From contig JAIDKJ010000375.1 of the NCBI GenBank assembly GCA_029051835.1, positions 1 to 8,252 of the forward strand: DNA of 8,252 nt, given 5' to 3'. Each line of letters begins with the position of its first letter. The first letter of the stretch is position 1. Made by a program: the position numbers and the translations under genes. A model generated the notes under the pieces. The model ran no database searches. It was not told the DNA's origin and was given only the letters and a program-made list of their open reading frames with translations. Positions 1 to 5,090 of this stretch are shown here, one piece after another. The DNA comes from Paramuribaculum sp. (GTDB taxonomy: Bacteria; Bacteroidota; Bacteroidia; Bacteroidales; Muribaculaceae).

Positions 1-674
1 ACGCCATGCTGGCCACCCGCATATCGTTTATCAACGACATAGCCAACCTGTGCGAGCTTACCGGAGCCGACGTCAGTCAGGTGCGCCGCGCCATAGGCGC
101 CGACACCCGTATCGGCAACAAATTCCTTTATCCCGGATGCGGCTACGGCGGATCATGCTTCCCCAAAGATGTGCAGGCGCTGATACGCACCGGCGAACAG
201 CTCGGCTATCCGATGCGGGTCATTCAGGCGGTGGAGGCAGTCAACGACGAACAGAAACACGTGCCGTTCCGCAAGCTCCGCAAAGCGATCGGCCCGCTCA
301 AAGGGCGCCGGATAGCACTCTGGGGACTTGCGTTCAAACCCGAAACCGACGATATGCGCCTGGCACCATCGCTGACGCTCATCGATGACCTTATCGGCGA
401 GGGAGCAACAGTGTGCGTGTTCGACCCGGTAGCGATGGACGAGTGCCGCCGCAGGCTGGGCGACAAGGTGGAATACGCCACCGACATGTATGCCGCCTGC
501 ATGGACGCCGACGCCCTGTGCGTTCTGACCGAATGGAAACAGTTCCGCCTGCCCTCGTGGCCCGCTGTTGCGCGGCTGATGAAAGGCACGGCGGTCATCG
601 ACGGACGCAATATATACTCTCCCGACGATCTCGCCGCCGCCGGACTGAAAGTGCACGCCATCGGACGACCTTAA
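1..674 (+). CDS. ugd: UDP-glucose 6-dehydrogenase, C-terminal part (5' end cut off by window)
   Basis: This is the 3' portion of a nucleotide-sugar dehydrogenase, which oxidises UDP-glucose to UDP-glucuronate with two NAD+ in the cytoplasm and supplies precursors for capsule or exopolysaccharide. The frame is open from the first base (an Ala codon at 3-5 precedes the first Met codon at position 6), so the N-terminal NAD-binding Rossmann domain lies upstream of the window. Visible are the end of the central helix (ATRISFINDIANLCE), the active-site motif GYGGSCFPKD with the catalytic Cys encoded at 156-158, and the UDP-binding C-terminal domain with GLAFKPETDDMR and the late DGRNIY motif. The 222 residues after position 6 are about half of a typical 430-440 residue family member. 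The stop is TAA at 672-674. A UDP-N-acetyl-mannosamine dehydrogenase or another member of the superfamily is less likely, given the motif set. Its kinase neighbour starts 56 nt downstream and may be cotranscribed; no functional link is evident. Confidence 0.93.
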   Translation, partial: AMLATRISFINDIANLCELTGADVSQVRRAIGADTRIGNKFLYPGCGYGGSCFPKDVQALIRTGEQLGYPMRVIQAVEAVNDEQKHVPFRKLRKAIGPLKGRRIALWGLAFKPETDDMRLAPSLTLIDDLIGEGATVCVFDPVAMDECRRRLGDKVEYATDMYAACMDADALCVLTEWKQFRLPSWPAVARLMKGTAVIDGRNIYSPDDLAAAGLKVHAIGRP

Positions 675-730
675 TACCGACACGCAAAACAAACACTACA
701 CATCCGATACTACATCAAAGAATCAAGACT

Positions 731-1609
731 ATGAATGATCTCGTCACAGGCATAGGCGAAGTCCTATGGGACATGCTGCCCGACGGCCGGAAAATAGGCG
801 GCGCGCCGGCCAATTTCGCTTATCATATCTCACAGTTCGGTCTGCCCGGATGCGTAGTCAGCGCAGTAGGCCGTGATTCGCTCGGCGACGAGATCAGCAC
901 TATTGTCGACGCCAAAGGCATAATCAACCGCATAGAACGTACCGACTACCCGACCGGCACTGTAAAAGTGGAAGTAGACGCCGCCGGCATACCACAATAT
1001 GACATCTGCAGCAATGTGGCGTGGGATCACATTCCGTTCACCGAACAGCTCGAAGCTACAGCGCGCCGCACAAGAGCCGTGTGCTTCGGATCGCTCGCAC
1101 AGCGCAGCGAAGAATCACGCCGCACCATCAACCGATTCCTCGACGCCATGCCTCGCGAAGCCGAGAGCCTTGTGGTGTTCGACGTCAACCTGCGGCAGAA
1201 CTTTTTCGACCGGGAGATACTGACCGAATCCATCGGACGGTGCGACATACTCAAGATCAACGACGAGGAGCTCGCCGTCGTAAGCCGCATGTTTGACTGC
1301 AGCGGCGGTGACGACATAGAGATATGCAGGGAGATTATAAGCCGGTTCGGCCTGAGAATACTGATACTCACCTGCGGCATCAACGGAAGCCATGTGGTGA
1401 CCGGCGAGGATGTTTCGTTCCTGCCCACGCCCCGCGTAGACGTGGCCGACACCGTAGGAGCAGGCGACTCTTTCACCGCTGCCTTCACTGCCTCGCTGCT
1501 CAAAGGGAAGAGCATCGCCCAGGCCCACCGGACAGCCGTGGACACTTCGGCATTCGTATGCAGCCACTACGGCGCCATGCCCGAGCTTCCGGCTGCAATC
1601 ACCGGCTGA
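731..1609 (+). CDS. PfkB-family carbohydrate kinase, probable fructokinase
   Basis: This is a cytoplasmic ribokinase/PfkB-fold sugar kinase of 292 residues, a normal length for the family. It probably phosphorylates fructose to fructose-6-phosphate with ATP. Seen in the protein: GIGEVLWDMLPDG at residues 7-19, the sugar-binding GGAPANFA at 23-30, AVGRDSLGD at 45-53, DVNLR at 151-155, the KINDEE segment at 175-180, and the PfkB signature DTVGAGDSF at 240-248 with the expected catalytic base Asp246. The reading frame is open as far back as 413, but that stretch overlaps the preceding dehydrogenase. The ATG at 731 places the conserved first strand directly at the N terminus, so it is the start chosen. 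Substrate specificity is inferred from general resemblance to bacterial fructokinases; a different ketose or nucleoside substrate cannot be excluded. A membrane transporter gene begins 37 nt downstream, suggesting one transcript. Confidence 0.88.
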   Translation: MNDLVTGIGEVLWDMLPDGRKIGGAPANFAYHISQFGLPGCVVSAVGRDSLGDEISTIVDAKGIINRIERTDYPTGTVKVEVDAAGIPQYDICSNVAWDHIPFTEQLEATARRTRAVCFGSLAQRSEESRRTINRFLDAMPREAESLVVFDVNLRQNFFDREILTESIGRCDILKINDEELAVVSRMFDCSGGDDIEICREIISRFGLRILILTCGINGSHVVTGEDVSFLPTPRVDVADTVGAGDSFTAAFTASLLKGKSIAQAHRTAVDTSAFVCSHYGAMPELPAAITG

Positions 1610-1646
1610 TACCCACCGGTTGCCGCTTAACGAAACCAGGCACAGC

Positions 1647-2624
1647 ATGAAAATCATACAGTTTCTGAAAGACTGGACACTGATCATCGCCATCATGGCA
1701 GGTATCGGAGGATATTTCGCCTATGTGAGCATTCCAGCCCTGCAATCCACCCATGCCCTTGCCGGCGAAGCCATCGCAGTGGTGCAACCCCTGCTGATAT
1801 TCGCGATGTTGTTCATCACATTCTGCAAGATCAACCCGCGCGAGCTGCGGCTCTGCCGCTGGCATCTTTGGCTGCTGCTCATACAATGCGGCCTGTTCAC
1901 GGCCATAGGCTTTATGCTGATAGCCATGCCACACAGCGGCATACGCATAGTGCTTGAAGGCGCCATGATATGCCTGATATGCCCTACCGCCACCGCCGGA
2001 GCCGTGATCACACGCAAACTCGGAGGCAACGTCAACAATATCACCACCTACACCATACTCATCAATCTGGCTGCCGCGCTTCTGATCCCGGCGCTCGTGC
2101 CGTTTGTCCACCCCAATCCCTCCATGTCGGTATCGACCTCATCGCTGCTCATACTCCGCAAAGTGTTCCCGCTGCTGCTGATGCCGCTCGCGGCCGCTAT
2201 CGCCATACGGCGTCTGCTCCCCGGCCTCAACCGCCGCATCGGAAGTCTGCAGGGACTGTCGTTCTATCTTTGGGCTGTGGCGCTCGCGCTTGCCACAGCC
2301 GTGACCACCCGCAGCATCGTCCACACCGATGTCGACGTATCCACTCAATTATGGCTCGTAGCCATATCGCTGGCGTGCTGCGCCATACAGTTCTGGCTCG
2401 GGCGGAAGATAGGATCGCGCTATGACGACATGATCACGGCCGGACAATCGTTCGGACAGAAAAACACCGTACTCGCAATATGGATGGGCTACACTTTTTT
2501 CACGCCCATCACGGCCATTGCAGGAGGATTCTACAGCATCTGGCACAATCTCGTCAATTCCTATCAGCTCTACGAGCATAAGAAACTCGAAGCGCAGAAG
2601 TCGGAGGCCAGAACCCGGCTGTAA
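1647..2624 (+). CDS. BASS (bile acid:sodium symporter) family transporter
   Basis: This is a polytopic inner-membrane protein of 325 residues with about ten hydrophobic segments (approximately residues 12-29, 44-62, 72-94, 102-120, 131-152, 170-188, 203-221, 235-253, 268-285 and 286-306), as in the BASS/ASBT family. Two family hallmarks are visible. CPTATAGAVITRKLGGN at 112-128 corresponds to the CPGGTASN-like unwound helix 4, and GQSFGQKNTVLAIWM at 266-280 corresponds to the xxGxQNTxLA helix 9; these two cross to form the sodium and substrate site. The frame extends upstream to a TTG at 1620, but the ATG at 1647, just before a Lys and the first hydrophobic helix, is the better start. The substrate is unknown: relatives move bile acids, pantoate or other organic anions, and bile acid itself should not be assumed. 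It is the last gene before a convergent regulator unit and sits 37 nt after the sugar kinase. Confidence 0.82.
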   Translation: MKIIQFLKDWTLIIAIMAGIGGYFAYVSIPALQSTHALAGEAIAVVQPLLIFAMLFITFCKINPRELRLCRWHLWLLLIQCGLFTAIGFMLIAMPHSGIRIVLEGAMICLICPTATAGAVITRKLGGNVNNITTYTILINLAAALLIPALVPFVHPNPSMSVSTSSLLILRKVFPLLLMPLAAAIAIRRLLPGLNRRIGSLQGLSFYLWAVALALATAVTTRSIVHTDVDVSTQLWLVAISLACCAIQFWLGRKIGSRYDDMITAGQSFGQKNTVLAIWMGYTFFTPITAIAGGFYSIWHNLVNSYQLYEHKKLEAQKSEARTRL

Positions 2625-2653
2625 AATCACCTGATAGCAGCGATACACCCAAC

Positions 2654-2669
2654 GGCGGTCATTTCCGCC
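2654..2669. terminator. Small GC hairpin between convergent genes, possible bidirectional terminator
   Basis: GGCGG at 2654-2658 and CCGCC at 2665-2669 form a 5-bp GC stem with a 6-nt loop, lying in the 73-nt gap between the transporter stop and the response regulator stop. A convergent gap is where termination for both directions is expected. There is no following T-run on either strand, so this is a weak candidate supported mostly by position. Confidence 0.22.
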
Positions 2670-2697
2670 CAAACCGTATACAGGTCCGCTCTACAGG

Positions 2698-3411
2698 CTA
2701 TGCCGGAGCGTCCATAAAGCCATAACCGTAGCCGGAGCGAGTGACAACATGGCGTCCGTAGCGGCCTATCTTCTGGCGGATACGCCTCACATTGACATCC
2801 ACCACCCTGTCGGCCACCACCACTTCGTCGGGCCATATCTCCGAGAGCAGTTCGGCGCGCGAGAATATCCTGTTGCGGTCCGACAACAGACGGAACAGTA
2901 TCTCAAACTCCTTACGCGGCATACGCACATCCTCGCCGTCGACCGTACACATGCCGGTGCGACGCGACAGCTGCAATCCATGGAACGCAACTGCATCCGA
3001 CGGCGCGACCGCCGGCACCGACTCGCGCGACGACGAAGTCCTTCGGAGCACAGTGCGTATCCGCGCAAGCACCGTCTGTAGCGAATATGGCTTGGTTATG
3101 TAGTCGTCGGCCCCGAGATCAAGCCCGCGGATCATATCCTCCTCCGCGCTCCGGGCCGTGCAGAAAATCACCGGCACCGAAGCCGTGGAGGGCTTCGACC
3201 TCATGATCTTCACAAGCTGCAGCCCAGAGATCTCCCCCATCATGATATCCAGCAACACCAGATCATACTCTGAAAGATCACAGGCCAGAGCCTCCTCGGC
3301 GCTGTATGCCTTATCAACGATGTAGCCCTCGGCCTCAAGATTGAAAGCCATCACATCGCAGAGAGTTTCCTCGTCGTCGACCACCAGGATCCGTCGCTTG
3401 TCAGCCCTCAT
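2698..3411 (-). CDS. OmpR/PhoB-family response regulator (orphan, no kinase nearby)
   Basis: This is a two-domain DNA-binding response regulator of 237 residues. The receiver domain (about residues 6-122) has the acidic pair Asp12/Asp13, the phospho-acceptor Asp55 in LVLLDIMMG, the switch Thr85, and the conserved Lys107 in DDYITKPY. After a short Ser/Ala-rich linker (about 125-140) comes a winged-helix domain (about 142-234) with MPRKEFEILFRLL, the recognition-helix region VVDVNVRRIRQKI at 203-215, and a wing ending in TRSGYGYGF. All residues needed for phosphorylation are present, so it should be controlled by a phosphodonor, yet no sensor histidine kinase is encoded in the window. Its ATG (3411-3409) overlaps the TGA stop of the upstream LuxR-type gene as ATGA, which indicates translational coupling and one transcript. 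The two regulators therefore probably act on the same process. The target genes are not known from sequence. Confidence 0.93.
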   Translation of the reverse strand: MRADKRRILVVDDEETLCDVMAFNLEAEGYIVDKAYSAEEALACDLSEYDLVLLDIMMGEISGLQLVKIMRSKPSTASVPVIFCTARSAEEDMIRGLDLGADDYITKPYSLQTVLARIRTVLRRTSSSRESVPAVAPSDAVAFHGLQLSRRTGMCTVDGEDVRMPRKEFEILFRLLSDRNRIFSRAELLSEIWPDEVVVADRVVDVNVRRIRQKIGRYGRHVVTRSGYGYGFMDAPA

Positions 3412-4367
3412 ACCGGAGTCACTTCATTGACATCCACCAGATGATGTATGATAGCGAATATCGTCAGGCCGGCAGCCGTGTGTATCTCCAGCTTGGCGCT
3501 GATATTGCGCCTGTGAGTGGCTACGGTATGAACCGATATGCACAGATCATCGGCTATCTCTTTGTTGACTTTTCCCTGCGCAATCCCCCTGAGAATCTCC
3601 TTTTCGCGCTCGCTAAGCAAAGAGAGCTGCGCCGAAGTGACGTCGTCATCGGCGTGACCGTCGACGGCGCTGCCCGACGTAGACCGACGCATCTCCGCCT
3701 CCATCCGCTCCACGGCCGGAATGAACAGCAGACTCTCCACGTCGAAATGGCGAAGCATGTCGCGCTCGCACATCATGATATCAAACAGCGCACCGCTGAG
3801 CCGGTCATTCTCTTTCTGCTTGTAATGATAGATAAAGATATCCTTCAGCTCCTTGAGTTTTTCGGCCGTATCCACATGCCCGGCCGAGTAGCGCGCTATG
3901 TTGAACTCCTCGTCGGCCTCGCCACGGATCAGACGGTCGACATAGGCGAATACCACCTCGTTCTCATAGTCCATGTGTTTCTTCACCTCCACCACATAAT
4001 CGTCGAAGAACTTCATAAGCAACAGGGCCACTTCGTTGGAAGCGGAATAGTTGATCGCATCGATCAGATAGTGGCGTATTTTCGGGAACTGCACGTCGAG
4101 AAACGACGTATGGGCGCGTTTGAGATAACCCATCAGCGACGTCAGCGATATCGAAGTAACATCGTATCGGTAGCCGCTCAACAGATTGCATACACATAGA
4201 AACGTGTCCGTATCCACCCCGTTTTCCTGACACACCTGAGCCACCGGGCTGTCGCCGAATCCGAAAGCGATGTCAAAACGACTGATAGCGGGCAACAGCA
4301 TGGCATTGTCGCGAATCAGCTCTCTCATATTGTTGGACGAGAGATATCCTTGTTGCTTATCTATCAT
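3408..4367 (-). CDS. RIC/YtfE-like hemerythrin domain fused to a LuxR-type DNA-binding domain
   Basis: This is a predicted one-component transcription factor of 319 residues. The C terminus (about 249-311) is a typical LuxR/GerE helix-turn-helix: LSEREKEILRGIAQGKVNKEIAD followed by SVHTVATHRRNISAKL. Residues 14-222 resemble the RIC/YtfE/ScdA iron-repair family. A short N-terminal ScdA_N-like segment (SRFDIAFGFGD at 29-39) precedes a helical region carrying His86, His99, His131, Glu135, His164, His207 and Glu211. The two HxxxE pairs (HMDYE, HFDVE), each followed by a hydrophobic run, closely match the spacing I recall for the di-iron ligands of E. coli YtfE. The CysCys of the YtfE N-terminal motif is absent here (Phe35-Gly36). 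The open frame reaches a TTG at 4403, but that codon lies within the -7 promoter box, so the ATG at 4367 is chosen. The signal is inferred to be iron, oxygen or NO. The P. gingivalis LuxR-family heme regulator PG1237 (CdhR) may be a relative. Confidence 0.85.
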   Translation of the reverse strand: MIDKQQGYLSSNNMRELIRDNAMLLPAISRFDIAFGFGDSPVAQVCQENGVDTDTFLCVCNLLSGYRYDVTSISLTSLMGYLKRAHTSFLDVQFPKIRHYLIDAINYSASNEVALLLMKFFDDYVVEVKKHMDYENEVVFAYVDRLIRGEADEEFNIARYSAGHVDTAEKLKELKDIFIYHYKQKENDRLSGALFDIMMCERDMLRHFDVESLLFIPAVERMEAEMRRSTSGSAVDGHADDDVTSAQLSLLSEREKEILRGIAQGKVNKEIADDLCISVHTVATHRRNISAKLEIHTAAGLTIFAIIHHLVDVNEVTPV

Positions 4368-4400
4368 AGCACTATATCCAAAGGGATTGATTTCCCCATG

Positions 4401-4431
4401 CAAAGGTAATATTTAATACTTATACGCCAAA
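4401..4431 (-). promoter_or_regulatory. Bacteroidetes-type promoter for the LuxR/response-regulator operon
   Basis: Read on the minus strand, TTTG (4431-4428) is followed by exactly 19 nt and then TACCTTTG (4408-4401). This fits the Bacteroidetes sigma-ABfr consensus of a -33 TTTG and a -7 TAnnTTTG with the usual spacing. Transcription would begin near 4394-4397, giving a leader of roughly 30 nt before the ATG at 4367. The position rules out translation from the upstream in-frame TTG at 4403. Confidence 0.72.
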
Positions 4432-4439
4432 TACTCAAA

Positions 4440-4459
4440 AACAGTGATTATCATTACGA
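4440..4459. promoter_or_regulatory. Fur-box-like sequence between the divergent promoters
   Basis: TGATTATCATTA at 4445-4456 matches 12 contiguous positions of the classical 19-bp Fur box, and 14 of 19 positions match over 4440-4458. In the 7-1-7 view, TGATTAT-C-ATTACGA (4445-4459) matches 11 of 14 palindrome positions. It lies 9 nt upstream of the leftward -33 box and about 60 nt upstream of the rightward one. The iron-acquisition context makes a Fur-type site plausible, but an AT-rich intergenic region can produce such a match by chance. The Fur box preference of this lineage is not known to me. Confidence 0.38.
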
Positions 4460-4520
4460 CATCGTGCCCAAACATCTTTTTTACCAGCTCCACCGACCGA
4501 GGTTTTCACTTTTTTACGGT

Positions 4521-4552
4521 ATTGACGCCACATCAGGCGCTGTCTAATTTTG
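4521..4552 (+). promoter_or_regulatory. Putative promoter of the lipoprotein-receptor-chelatase operon
   Basis: TAATTTTG at 4545-4552 fits the Bacteroidetes -7 consensus TAnnTTTG. Twenty nt upstream is ATTG (4521-4524), a three-of-four match to the -33 TTTG. Transcription would start near 4556-4559, leaving a leader of about 50 nt before the ATG at 4606. The weaker -33 compared with the divergent promoter would suit a promoter that needs an activator. The spacer contains the short inverted repeat CGCC (4526-4529) / GGCG (4536-4539). Confidence 0.55.
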
Positions 4553-4605
4553 CACTCGAAAAAACATAACCAGATACAGTCAACAATCAACAAACTATCA
4601 CAGTC

Positions 4606-5085
4606 ATGAAAAAAATCACAGCATTTCTCGCAGCCATTATGCTCTTCGGCGGCATCACATCAGTATTCTCATCGTGCGCCGACAACAAAGATGACGAGCC
4701 TGCACTTCCGGCAGCCGAGAATGTGGCAGGCACCTACACCGGCGACATGACCTGCACGGTAATGGGCGATGAATCAGTGTTTGAGAATCTGACCTTTGAA
4801 GTCAACGCCACCGACGATGCCACAGTGGAGATCACGTTGCCGTCATTCGGCAATCCGCCGATGCAGGTACCGCAGATAAGCGTTCCCGACGTGAAGGTAT
4901 CGGGCAGCGACGGCATATACACTCTCGCCACGACCACATTCAGTGGCACCACCGACAGTGGCAGAGCAGTTTCAGGCACCATAGAGGGCGGCTATGCCGA
5001 CGATGTGCTCACCGTGAGATTCAATCTGCAGTATGGCGCGATGCCGATGCCCATGATATGTGCATTCTCCGCTCCTAAAAACTGA
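4606..5085 (+). CDS. Calycin-like surface lipoprotein, putative tetrapyrrole or metal-ligand binding partner of the receptor
   Basis: This is a small exported lipoprotein of 159 residues. The N terminus is a lipoprotein signal peptide: Lys2-Lys3, a hydrophobic core to about residue 20, and a lipobox FSSC with the lipidated Cys24. The mature start CADNKDDE carries an acidic run a few residues after the Cys, like the export signal that places Bacteroidetes lipoproteins on the cell surface. The rest (about 38-157) is beta-rich, beginning VAGTYTGDMTCTVMG and ending LTVRFNLQYGAMPMPMICAF. This is the pattern of the Bacteroidetes calycin-like domain, a lipocalin-type barrel. Its gene ends 5 nt before the TonB-dependent receptor start, so the two should be cotranscribed. 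By position it occupies the slot that the HmuY hemophore has in P. gingivalis hmu operons, but it does not look like HmuY. Binding of heme or another small ligand is inference. No His clusters are present; Met is frequent (NPPMQVP, MPMPM). Confidence 0.78.
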   Translation: MKKITAFLAAIMLFGGITSVFSSCADNKDDEPALPAAENVAGTYTGDMTCTVMGDESVFENLTFEVNATDDATVEITLPSFGNPPMQVPQISVPDVKVSGSDGIYTLATTTFSGTTDSGRAVSGTIEGGYADDVLTVRFNLQYGAMPMPMICAFSAPKN

Positions 5086-5090
5086 CAGAG

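Noticed and set aside
153..692. A 179-residue minus-strand open frame across the dehydrogenase gene
   Set aside because: It is antisense to a gene with an intact catalytic motif, and its product has no recognisable features.
413..730. Upstream extension of the sugar kinase frame
   Set aside because: It runs through the 3' end of the dehydrogenase in another frame and yields Arg-rich non-protein-like sequence. The kinase fold begins at the ATG at 731.
3441..4199. A 252-residue open frame on the plus strand
   Set aside because: It is antisense to the hemerythrin-LuxR gene, whose domain motifs are clear. The translation shows no family features and there is no promoter or start context.
4368..4403. 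Upstream start (TTG at 4403) for the LuxR-type regulator
   Set aside because: The codon is inside the -7 promoter element, so it would not be on the transcript. The ATG at 4367 is downstream of the expected transcription start.
4404..4605. Possible small RNA or riboswitch (for example cobalamin type) upstream of the uptake operon
   Set aside because: The predicted leader after the -7 box is only about 50 nt. No cobalamin-box-like sequence or extended stem structure was seen, so regulation by DNA-binding proteins is the simpler reading.
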